From NCBI GenBank assembly GCA_004296785.1, contig SCVU01000198.1, positions 1 through 9,358 of the forward strand: a stretch of 9,358 nucleotides of DNA, given 5' to 3'. The stretch is from Planctomycetota bacterium (lineage in GTDB: Bacteria; Planctomycetota; UBA1135; GCA-002686595). This document shows, piece by piece, positions 1 through 6,682 of the stretch; the first letter of the stretch is position 1; the number at the start of each line of letters is the position of its first letter. The translations under genes and the position numbers were made by a program. The notes under the pieces are model-generated. The model worked only from the letters and a program-made list of their open reading frames with translations, was not told the origin of the DNA and did not search any database.

Positions 1-569
1 GCGGAGCGCAGCTCTTCGCCGTCGCGGGCGACACGCAGGCCGACCTGTTCGGCTGCGCGGTCGCCGGTGTGGGAGACGCGAACGGCGACGGCTCCGCCGA
101 CGTGATCGTCGGAGCCTACGGCGATGACCCGAACGGCGACATGTCGGGGAGCGCGCGCGTCTTCTCGGGCACCAAGCTCGCGCTGGTCGCGCAGCCGCAG
201 GCGCTGTCGCTTTCCGCGGGAGGCACGCAGGTGTTCGCGCTCGACGCGGGCGCGGTTCACGCGGGCAAGCCGTACCTGCTGCTCGGCTCCGCGAGCGGCA
301 CCGCGCCCGGCATTCCCGTCGACGGCCTTGTGCTGCCGCTCAACCTCGACGCCTGGTTGTTGTTCACGCTCGCGCATCCGAACGTCGCGCCGCTCGCGCA
401 CAGCCTCGGCGTGCTCGATACGAGCGGCAAGTCGGTGGCCACGCTGTCGCTGCCGCCGGGCTCGCCCGCGAGTCTCGCCGGAACCGCGCTCCACCACGCT
501 TTCGTCGTGCTGAGTCCGCAGAGCGTGCAGCTCGCGAGCAATCCGGTGCCGCTGACACTCGATCCGTAG
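1..569 (+). CDS. FG-GAP repeat secreted/surface protein, 3' portion (5' end outside window)
   Basis: The reading frame is open from the first complete codon at position 3 to a TAG stop at 567-569, so this is the C-terminal ~188 residues of a longer protein. A GTG at 69 lies inside a repeat and is not a credible start. Two parts are visible. First comes an FG-GAP/VCBS-type beta-propeller repeat: a G-D-x-x-x-D-x-F-G lead-in, then GDANGDGSADVIVGA (residues 22-36 of the visible part), whose DxNxDGxxD loop is a calcium-binding motif, then a GSARVFSG strand. Second is a C-terminal domain of ~125 residues, rich in Leu, Ser, Ala and Pro, with a conserved-looking HHAFVVL segment and no cysteines. From family knowledge, such proteins are secreted or cell-surface and often have many tandem repeats; the signal peptide would be upstream. 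The exact role is unknown. It is convergent with the metal operon, and nothing suggests they work together. The repeat assignment is firm; the C-terminal domain is recognised only by general resemblance to planctomycete proteins. Confidence 0.85.
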   Translation, partial: GAQLFAVAGDTQADLFGCAVAGVGDANGDGSADVIVGAYGDDPNGDMSGSARVFSGTKLALVAQPQALSLSAGGTQVFALDAGAVHAGKPYLLLGSASGTAPGIPVDGLVLPLNLDAWLLFTLAHPNVAPLAHSLGVLDTSGKSVATLSLPPGSPASLAGTALHHAFVVLSPQSVQLASNPVPLTLDP

Positions 570-575
570 CGGATC
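561..575. terminator. perfect 6-bp inverted repeat at convergent gene junction, possible bidirectional terminator
   Basis: GATCCG (561-566), then the TAG stop codon of the + strand gene as a 3-nt loop, then CGGATC (570-575). A second, weaker GC hairpin (GCCCG 586-590 with CGGGC 598-602, 7-nt loop) spans the stop of the minus-strand gene. Neither is followed by a clear T-run, so they do not fit the classical intrinsic terminator well. The convergent position, with only 23 bp between stops, is what makes a terminator role plausible. Low confidence. Confidence 0.3.
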
Positions 576-592
576 GCGGCTCGCGGCCCGTT

Positions 593-1216
593 TCAGCCGG
601 GCGGCACGCCCATGTGCCGCCGACAGCACTCCGGCATCTCCTGGCGCAGGAGCGCGATCGCGGCCTGCGCCTTCGCGACGAAGTCCGCCGCGGACGGAAC
701 GATGTGCCGCCGCGGGTGCTGCGACCACGCGCTCGCGATCCGCTCGTCGATCGAGAGCGCTTCGCTCGCCTCTTCGACGCGCAGCGGATTGTCGCGGTTG
801 TAGCCGGAGTCGTTCCGCGGCGTACGCAGATGAATCACCGCGTCGTAGCGCTTCAACTCCGCTGTCTTCGTCGTCCCGACCGCCGACCAGAGATCATCCG
901 GACCCGGCCAGTACGCCTCCCCGTCGATCGTTCCGCGATCGCACAGTGCGATCGCGAGATCCTGCGTGGCGACGCTCTCCTCGAGCTCGCGCTGCACGAA
1001 GTAGATCGCGCGCTGCGCCGCGCGGCGTTGAACCACCGCGCCACCGCGCGGAAACCCACCGCCGAACAGGATCCCCGCGGACTCCGGCACGATCCACAGG
1101 TGCTTGCACAGCGACTGGCGCACGAGCTCGAGGACGGCGGTCTTGCCGGCGCCGGGTCCGCCGGTCAACACAACGCGTTTGCGCTCATGAGGCTCTTGGC
1201 AACCGCAGTCCTTCAT
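593..1216 (-). CDS. AAA_28 family (TTD14/NadR-like) P-loop ATPase/kinase
   Basis: A 207-residue soluble P-loop protein. Walker A is GGPGAGKT at residues 19-26. A Walker-B-like strand ends in LCDRGTIDGEAYWPG (residues 91-105), with Asp93 and Arg94 as likely catalytic/metal residues. The C-terminal half carries YDAVIHLRTP, an NPLRVEEA segment and a Trp-x-x-HPRRHIVP block, all typical of the AAA_28 family (Pfam PF13521), which includes TTD14 and the NadR kinase-like domain. Family members bind ATP or GTP; the bacterial substrate is generally unknown, so no reaction is claimed. The ATG start is fixed by a 4-bp ATGA overlap with the outer-membrane factor stop and by a strong GGAGGAA site 8 nt upstream. 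It is the last gene of the operon, translationally coupled to the gene before it. Cys4-Gly-Cys6 near the N-terminus and Cys197-Cys198 with His201 near the C-terminus are uncommon in a cytoplasmic kinase and could bind a soft metal; that is speculation. An alternative is a stand-alone nucleoside or sugar kinase. Confidence 0.9.
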   Translation of the reverse strand: MKDCGCQEPHERKRVVLTGGPGAGKTAVLELVRQSLCKHLWIVPESAGILFGGGFPRGGAVVQRRAAQRAIYFVQRELEESVATQDLAIALCDRGTIDGEAYWPGPDDLWSAVGTTKTAELKRYDAVIHLRTPRNDSGYNRDNPLRVEEASEALSIDERIASAWSQHPRRHIVPSAADFVAKAQAAIALLRQEMPECCRRHMGVPPG

Positions 1217-2553
1217 TGAGAGCGTTCCTCCACTCCGACGACTCGAGACACGTCGCGCGAACCGATCACGACGAGTCGCACCTCTGCCTGGGCCGTCTCG
1301 CGTTCCATGGTCATCGTCGCCTGCTCGATGCGGAACTCGAGCAGCGTGCGCTCGGCCTCCAGAAGCGCCGTCATGTCCGTCTTGTTCGTTTGGTACGCGG
1401 TGCGCGCGGAGGCGAGTGCGGCCTCGGCCTTCGGCAGCAGGCTGTCGCGGACGAGCACCAGACGCCGGTTCGCGTCGCGGAGGCGGAAGTGCGCATCCGC
1501 GAGTCGCACGACCAGGTCGAGCTTCGCTCCCGCGAGTCGCGCGTCGGCCGCGTGACGCGAAGCGAGGGCGGCCGAAACCATCGCCGAGATCTTGTCGCGG
1601 TAGATCGGCAGCGTGACGCCCGCCTCGGGCATGATCATCAGCGGGGAGACGAAGTCGATGCCGAGACCGAGCATGAAGTCGGGCTTCGAGGTCTTGCGCG
1701 CGAGCGCGACCATCGACTCCGCTTCGCGGATCTCCTCGCGCAACGCCGCGAGCTCGTGATTGCCGGCCAGCGCGCTGTCGAGCAGATCGCCAGCCGGGAG
1801 CTCGGAGAGTGTCTGCGGCAGATTGTCCGGCAGCGGCGGGATGGAGTCCGTTGCCGCGAGCCCGAGGGCGGAGCGAATCTCCGCGGCAACGAGCGAGCGG
1901 CTGTCCTCGAGGGACGCGATCTCGTTGCTCTGCTCGTCGCGCTCGATCTGGGCGCGCAGCACGTCCTGCTGCGAAACGTTGCCGACGCGGAACTGAGCGG
2001 ACGCGAGGTCCTCCATCTCGCGCACGACGTCGACGACGTCGCGGCGCACGGTCAGCACCTCGGAGATCCAGCCCGCGCGCAACCACGCGGCCTGCGCACG
2101 GAAGGCGGCTTCCAACGCGACCTGCTCGAACTCGTGCCTGCGCGCGGCCGCCGCGCTCGACTGGGCCTCGGCCGCAAGCGCGAGCTTGCCCGGTCCGGGG
2201 ATCATGGTCTGGAAGCCCGGGCGCAGGGCCTCGAGCATCCGGCCCACTTCGAGCTCGAGCGACAGCGAGGGATCGGGCGGCGAGCGGGCGATCGTGATCT
2301 CCGCGACGGAACGCTCCCATTCACGGAAGCGCTCCTCGACGCGCGGACTGTTCAGGACCGCGAAGCGTGCGAAGTCCTCGGCCGTGGACGTCGCGTTCAA
2401 CACGGGAAGCTTGGGCCGCTCGCCGAGCGGCCGGTACGCCTCGAAAGCTCGAGCAAGTTCGGCTTTCCGGTCGCGTTCCGACGGCGTCGGTTGCGTCGAG
2501 CACGCCGCGAGCGCGAGCGCAGACAACGGGATCCAGGCGAGATTTCGATTCAC
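1213..2553 (-). CDS. TolC/CusC-type outer-membrane efflux factor, lipoprotein
   Basis: A 446-residue protein forming the outer-membrane channel of a tripartite exporter. The GTG start at 2553 is chosen because it gives a lipoprotein signal peptide: a short positive N-terminus, a hydrophobic stretch, and lipobox L15-A-A-C18 with Cys18 as the lipidated residue. It also has an AAGGAG-type site 6 nt upstream. The mature part shows the duplicated OEP (outer membrane efflux protein, PF02321) architecture. The first repeat begins near residue 60 (FAVLNSPRVEERF) and the second near residue 253 (LLDSALAGNHELAALREEI). Each has long Ala/Glu/Arg-rich helices for the periplasmic tunnel, and strand-like segments (e.g. 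around residues 295-315) would form the barrel. Length matches CusC and TolC (~450 residues). It follows the MBL gene by 11 bp and overlaps the AAA_28 gene start by 4 bp. The natural partner is the RND permease two genes upstream; the adaptor is not in the window. Family assignment is firm; substrate is inferred from the permease. Confidence 0.93.
   Translation of the reverse strand: MNRNLAWIPLSALALAACSTQPTPSERDRKAELARAFEAYRPLGERPKLPVLNATSTAEDFARFAVLNSPRVEERFREWERSVAEITIARSPPDPSLSLELEVGRMLEALRPGFQTMIPGPGKLALAAEAQSSAAAARRHEFEQVALEAAFRAQAAWLRAGWISEVLTVRRDVVDVVREMEDLASAQFRVGNVSQQDVLRAQIERDEQSNEIASLEDSRSLVAAEIRSALGLAATDSIPPLPDNLPQTLSELPAGDLLDSALAGNHELAALREEIREAESMVALARKTSKPDFMLGLGIDFVSPLMIMPEAGVTLPIYRDKISAMVSAALASRHAADARLAGAKLDLVVRLADAHFRLRDANRRLVLVRDSLLPKAEAALASARTAYQTNKTDMTALLEAERTLLEFRIEQATMTMERETAQAEVRLVVIGSRDVSRVVGVEERSQ
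1225..1231 (-). promoter_or_regulatory. strong ribosome binding site of the AAA_28 gene
   Basis: Reads GGAGGAA on the minus strand, 8 nt before the ATG at 1216, and lies inside the last codons of the outer-membrane factor gene. Together with the ATGA overlap it sets the start and suggests efficient translation of the last gene. Confidence 0.75.
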
Positions 2554-2559
2554 GTTCGA

Positions 2560-2566
2560 CTCCTTC
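2560..2566 (-). promoter_or_regulatory. ribosome binding site of the outer-membrane factor gene
   Basis: Reads GAAGGAG on the minus strand, 6 nt before the GTG at 2553. It overlaps the TGA stop (2565-2567) of the MBL hydrolase gene, so ribosomes ending on the MBL gene release directly over this site. It supports the GTG start and the lipoprotein signal peptide that follows it. Confidence 0.7.
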
Positions 2567-3962
2567 AGGCGTCCAGTGCCACGTGCTGCCCGTCGCGTGC
2601 GATCTCGACGGGCCAGCCCAAGCGCGACCGGATCGCGTCGGCGAGACCGGTCGCCTGTCTGCTCTCGCCATGGATCACGTAGACCTGCCGCGGCGGCGCG
2701 GGCAGGAGTGTCAGCCAACGCATCATGTCTTCCTGATCCGCATGGGCGGAGAGCCCGTCGATCGCCTCGACATGCGCGCGCGCGCGCACCTCCATGCCGT
2801 GGATGCGCAAGAACTCCGCGCGCTCCTGCAACTGGCGTCCAGGGGTGCCTTTGGGCTGAAAGCCGGTGATCAGAACCGTAGTGCGCTCGTCGGGGAGGCG
2901 CTGGCGCAGGTGGTGGAGCATCCTTCCACCGGTGAGCATGCCGCTGCCCGCGATGAGGATGAACGTGCCGCGCAGATCGTTGAGTGCTATCGATTCGTCC
3001 TTCGTCTCGACCAGGTGGTAGACCTTGCAGCACAACGGGCAGCGCTTCTCGTCCATCGCGATTCGCATCTGCTCGTCGAGATCTTCGTGGTGGTGACAGG
3101 TCACCTCGGAGACGCGGTGCGCCATCGGGCTGTCGATGTAGACCGGCAGCGTCGGGATGCGGCCTGAGGCTTCGAGCTCGCGCAGGAGCCAGATCAGTGT
3201 TTGAGTACGGCCGACGGCGAAGGCCGGGATCAAGAGCGGTCCACCCCTGCGGACGGCTTCGCGGACTGCAAGCGCGAGTCGCTCCGTCGCATCGGCGGGA
3301 TGCACGCGATCACCGTAGGTCGATTCGACGAGCAACACGTCGGCCTGTTCCGGCGGCTCGGGGTCGCGCAGGATCGGCTGGTTCCAGCGGCCGAGGTCTC
3401 CGGTGTCCAGAAGCCTCGTCCCCCGCTCCGTCGTGAGACAGACGGTCGCGGATCCAAGGATGTGTCCGGACCGGCGCAGCCGAGCCGTGAGCCCGCTCGC
3501 GGGCGCAAAGTCCTCGTGATAGCTGTGGACGACAACTTGCCGGAGCACGCGATCGACGTCCGCGCTCTCGAAGAGCGGCAGCGCGGGGCGGTGTCGCGAG
3601 AAACCCTTCCTGTTCGCATAGGCTGCATCCTCCTCCTCGATGCGCGCCGCATCGTGCAGCAGGACGTCGAGCAGATCGCGGGTCGCCCGCGTGCAGTGCA
3701 CCGGGCCACGGAAGCCGCGGCGAACGAGCGCGGGAAGGTATCCGGAGTGGTCGAGATGCGCGTGCGTGAGCACGACCGCGTCGATCGACTTCGCCGCAAA
3801 CGGAGGATCCGCCCAATTGCGCTCGCGCATCTCGCGGCCGCCTTGGAAAAGGCCGCAGTCGAGCAGCACGCGCGCTCGCGACGTTGCGACCAGGAAGCGC
3901 GAGCCCGTGACGGTGCCGGCGGCACCGTGGAACGTGAGCGAAGCGGACGACGGGGTGTTCAC
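2565..3962 (-). CDS. MBL-fold beta-CASP hydrolase (YSH1/CPSF73-like RNase family)
   Basis: A 465-residue cytoplasmic metallohydrolase with the full metallo-beta-lactamase/beta-CASP/RMMBL layout. Visible motifs are: GTVTGS (16-21) with Asp35 in LLDCGLFQGG; HAHLDH (67-72), the two-zinc motif; GHILGSA with His167; DTGDLG with Asp189; VESTYGDR (212-219), beta-CASP motif A; the IPAFAVGRTQ segment (245-254); SGMLTGGRMLHH with His351, motif B; GLSAHAD with His407, motif C; and VIHGE with His431. All expected metal ligands are present, so it should be active. Characterised relatives are RNA endo/exonucleases, which makes RNA the likeliest substrate; the target here is unknown. The GTG start forms a GTGA overlap with the ATPase stop and has only a weak upstream site, so translation probably depends on coupling; there is no in-frame ATG between the ATPase stop and the MBL core. 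Odd point: a Cys/His-rich stretch in the beta-CASP insert, CHHH (289-292) and CPLCC (308-312), may form an extra metal site. Confidence 0.93.
   Translation of the reverse strand: MNTPSSASLTFHGAAGTVTGSRFLVATSRARVLLDCGLFQGGREMRERNWADPPFAAKSIDAVVLTHAHLDHSGYLPALVRRGFRGPVHCTRATRDLLDVLLHDAARIEEEDAAYANRKGFSRHRPALPLFESADVDRVLRQVVVHSYHEDFAPASGLTARLRRSGHILGSATVCLTTERGTRLLDTGDLGRWNQPILRDPEPPEQADVLLVESTYGDRVHPADATERLALAVREAVRRGGPLLIPAFAVGRTQTLIWLLRELEASGRIPTLPVYIDSPMAHRVSEVTCHHHEDLDEQMRIAMDEKRCPLCCKVYHLVETKDESIALNDLRGTFILIAGSGMLTGGRMLHHLRQRLPDERTTVLITGFQPKGTPGRQLQERAEFLRIHGMEVRARAHVEAIDGLSAHADQEDMMRWLTLLPAPPRQVYVIHGESRQATGLADAIRSRLGWPVEIARDGQHVALDA
2774..2787. repeat. (GC)7 alternating dinucleotide tract inside the MBL gene
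   Basis: Fourteen perfectly alternating G/C bases, coding for Arg-Ala repeats just after residue 392 of the MBL hydrolase. It is the purest dinucleotide run I noticed in the window. In such GC-rich sequence it may be chance; alternating GC can form Z-DNA or slip, but no function is claimed. Confidence 0.5.
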
Positions 3963-6682
3963 GGCTGTTTTTCTCGCATGCGCCAGAGCTTCAGGAGTTC
4001 CATCACGGCCAACGGGATTGCGCCGAGCGTGAGCATGGCGGCGCAGTGGCTCATCGGCATCATGGGGACGTCGAGGACTTGCCCGAGGGTCTGGATGTGC
4101 GGAAGCGACAACTGGATCGCGATCGACGCGGCGACGACGCACGCGAGCTTGAGGTTCGTCGCGATGCCGAGCTTCCAGATCGGCTTGGTGAAACTGCGCG
4201 CGCCGAAGGAGCGCAACAGCTCGGCGTAGACCAGCGTCGCGAACGCGTGCGCGCGCGCGAGCTCGACGTCGAAGTGCTCGAGCGAGTACGCGTACACGCC
4301 GAGGGTCACGCCGGCCGTCAGCAAACCGGTGAGCAGCACGTGCCCGACGAAACCGCGGTCGGTGATCGAATCCGTGCGCCGCCGCGGGCGCTCGGCCATG
4401 ACGTCGCGGTCGATCGGGTCCGTCGCGAGGCACAGCGCCGGCAGTCCGTCGGTGACCAGGTTGATCCACAAGAGCTGCACCGCGTCCAGCGGAAGCGGCA
4501 GTCCGAGCAGTACGGCGACCGTCATCAACAGGAGTTCGCCGACGTTGCCCCCGAGCAGGTACTGCAGCGTCTTGCGGATGTTCGCGTAGGTCCCCCGACC
4601 CTGTTCGACGGCGGCGACGATCGACGCGAAGTCGTCGTCGGTGATGACCATGTCGGACGCAGCCTTGGTGACTTCGGTTCCCGTGAGTCCCATCGCGATG
4701 CCCACGTCCGCGCCGCGGATGGCGGGCGCGTCGTTCACGCCGTCGCCTGTCATCGCCACGACTGCACCGCGCTCCTTCCAGGCGCGCACGATGCGCAGCT
4801 TGTGGCTCGCGGTAACGCGGGCGTAGGTCGAGATTCTCTCGACGCGAGCCGCGAGGTCTCCGTCGCTGACACGATCCAACTCGGCGCCCGAGATCACCTC
4901 GTCGGAGGGGCGGGCGATGCCGAGCTCTCGCGCGATTGCTTCTGCCGTGCGCGGGTGATCGCCCGTGATCATCACGACGCGGATGCCCGCTCGCTGCGCG
5001 AGTTCCACGGCGCTCTTCGCCTCTGATCGCGGCGGGTCGAACATGCCCGCCAATCCGACGAACGTCAGGCCGCGTTCGACGGCGGCCGAGTCGGTGAACG
5101 GCTCGCCGGCCGCGATCTCGCGCTGCGACGCCCCGAGCACGCGCATGCCGCGGCTCGCGAAGTCCTCCACACGAGCGCCGATCTGCGCGCGATCCGCTGC
5201 GCTCAGGGTGTCGATGCGTCCGTCGCGCTGGATGCGATCGCACAATCCGAGCAGCACGTCGGGCGCACCCTTCACCAACGCCAGCGCCGAACGATCGCTC
5301 GCCTTGCGAACGACGCTCATCCGCTTACGGTCCGAGTCGAACGGGTGCTCGAACAGCCTTGGCATCCTCGCGTCCAACTCGCCGGGCGTGATCGAGGCCT
5401 TCCTGCCCGCGGCGAGCAGCGCGCCTTCCGTCGGGTCTCCGAGCACCTTCCAGACACCGCTCTCCTCCTGCAGTGCCGCGCCGTTGCACCCGGTGAACAC
5501 AGTCAGCAAGCGATCCAGATCGACGCGTGCCGCACCGACAGGTGTTGCGCCGTCGAGCGTGATCTGGCCCGCGGGAGCGTACCCCTCACCACTGACGGCG
5601 AAGGAACGACCCGGTACCCACAACTCGCGCACGGTCATCTCGCCGACGGTCAGCGTTCCAGTCTTGTCCGAGCAGATCACGTTCGTCGAGCCGAGCGTCT
5701 CGACGGCGTGCAGCCGCCGCACGAGAGCACGGCGCCGCGCCATCCGCTGCACGCCGAGCGCGAGCGACACCGTGACGATCGCGGGCAGTCCCTCGGGAAC
5801 CGCGGCCACGGCGAGGCTCACGGAAGTGAGGAACAGATCCAACGGCGGCATCCCGCGCAGGGAGCCGATCGCGAAGATCGCGCCCACCAATCCGAGCGAG
5901 CACCAAACCAGGACCCGTCCGAGCGCTCGCAACCGCTCCTGCAACGGAGTGCGTTCCCCTGCATCCGCCGTCGCGAGCATGTCCATGATGCGACCGAACT
6001 CGGTTCGCATGCCGGTGTCGAAGACGACCGCGAGCGCGCGTCCGGACGCGACGCTGGTGCCGAGGTAGACGGAGTTGACGCGATCGGCCAACGGGACGTC
6101 TTCGCGATCCAGGACCTCGGCGCGCTTCTCGACAGGACTGGATTCGCCGGTCAGCGGCGCTTCGTTCGTCTGGAAGGAAGCGGTCTCGATCAAGCGCGCG
6201 TCCGCCGGCACGAGGTCACCGGCCTCGAGCTCGAGCACGTCGCCGGGCACCACGTCCCGCGCCGCCACCTGCACGCTCGAGCCGCCGCGGCGCACGCGCG
6301 CAGTCGGCGCGGTCATGCGCCTCAGTGCGGCGAGCGCCTTCTCGGCGCTGTACTCCTGGTAGAAGCCGATGCCGCCGTTGAGCACGACGATCGCGAGGAT
6401 CGCCGCGCAGTCGAGCCACTCGCCGAGCGCGCCGGATGCGATCGCCGCGGCGACGAGGATGCCGACGATCAGGCTCTTGAACTGTCCGAGGAGGAGCGCG
6501 ACGGCCGAACTCGTGTCCGCGCGCAGCAACTCGTTCGGTCCCGACTCCGCGCGTCGGCGGGCTGCCTCATCGGCGCCGAGGCCGGCGGTCGTCGTGCCGA
6601 GCCGCGCGAACAGCGCTGCCGTGTCGAGGCGGTGCCATCGAGGCAAGACAGCCGGCTGCTCGCGCTCACGCGTATCGGTCAC
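3959..6682 (-). CDS. P2A-type cation-transporting P-type ATPase, probably Ca2+ (SERCA/PacL-like)
   Basis: A 907-residue inner-membrane pump that couples ATP hydrolysis to cation transport, most likely moving Ca2+ out of the cytoplasm. Domain order is: cation-ATPase N-terminal domain (residues ~15-80), M1-M2, A-domain with TGES (178-181, Glu180), M3-M4 with PEGLP (Glu297), P-domain with phosphorylated Asp339 in DKTGTLT, N-domain with KGAPD, hinge TGDGVNDAPA (645-654, Asp647 and Asp651), then six C-terminal membrane helices. By reading against SERCA, calcium-site residues are kept: Glu297 in M4, Asn and Glu in GNVGE of M5, Asn-Leu-Val-Thr-Asp in M6, and a Glu in M8 (VYAELLRSF). Both classical Ca2+ sites therefore look possible; Na+ or Mn2+ cannot be excluded. 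The GTG start gives a GTGA overlap with the RND gene stop, with a modest GGGGA site 9 nt upstream (6692-6696). Its stop overlaps the MBL gene start. Lying inside an RND metal-efflux operon is unusual for this class of pump, and there is no N-terminal heavy-metal-binding CxxC domain. Confidence 0.95.
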   Translation of the reverse strand: MTDTREREQPAVLPRWHRLDTAALFARLGTTTAGLGADEAARRRAESGPNELLRADTSSAVALLLGQFKSLIVGILVAAAIASGALGEWLDCAAILAIVVLNGGIGFYQEYSAEKALAALRRMTAPTARVRRGGSSVQVAARDVVPGDVLELEAGDLVPADARLIETASFQTNEAPLTGESSPVEKRAEVLDREDVPLADRVNSVYLGTSVASGRALAVVFDTGMRTEFGRIMDMLATADAGERTPLQERLRALGRVLVWCSLGLVGAIFAIGSLRGMPPLDLFLTSVSLAVAAVPEGLPAIVTVSLALGVQRMARRRALVRRLHAVETLGSTNVICSDKTGTLTVGEMTVRELWVPGRSFAVSGEGYAPAGQITLDGATPVGAARVDLDRLLTVFTGCNGAALQEESGVWKVLGDPTEGALLAAGRKASITPGELDARMPRLFEHPFDSDRKRMSVVRKASDRSALALVKGAPDVLLGLCDRIQRDGRIDTLSAADRAQIGARVEDFASRGMRVLGASQREIAAGEPFTDSAAVERGLTFVGLAGMFDPPRSEAKSAVELAQRAGIRVVMITGDHPRTAEAIARELGIARPSDEVISGAELDRVSDGDLAARVERISTYARVTASHKLRIVRAWKERGAVVAMTGDGVNDAPAIRGADVGIAMGLTGTEVTKAASDMVITDDDFASIVAAVEQGRGTYANIRKTLQYLLGGNVGELLLMTVAVLLGLPLPLDAVQLLWINLVTDGLPALCLATDPIDRDVMAERPRRRTDSITDRGFVGHVLLTGLLTAGVTLGVYAYSLEHFDVELARAHAFATLVYAELLRSFGARSFTKPIWKLGIATNLKLACVVAASIAIQLSLPHIQTLGQVLDVPMMPMSHCAAMLTLGAIPLAVMELLKLWRMREKQP

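Noticed and set aside
946..2682. Long open frame of 578 codons on the + strand opposite the outer-membrane factor and AAA_28 genes
   Set aside because: It is antisense to two well-recognised protein families. Its translation is dominated by Arg, Ala and Gly with no domain or membrane pattern, as expected from GC-rich shadow frames where stops are rare.
2554..3033. N-terminal extension of the outer-membrane factor
   Set aside because: It would overlap the MBL core and bury the clear lipoprotein signal peptide inside the protein; the GTG at 2553 has a good ribosome binding site.
3963..5243. N-terminal extension of the MBL hydrolase upstream of the GTG at 3962
   Set aside because: The frame stays open upstream but overlaps the ATPase in another frame. 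The extension is Arg-rich without any domain, while the GTGA overlap places the start right before the first beta-strand of the MBL fold.
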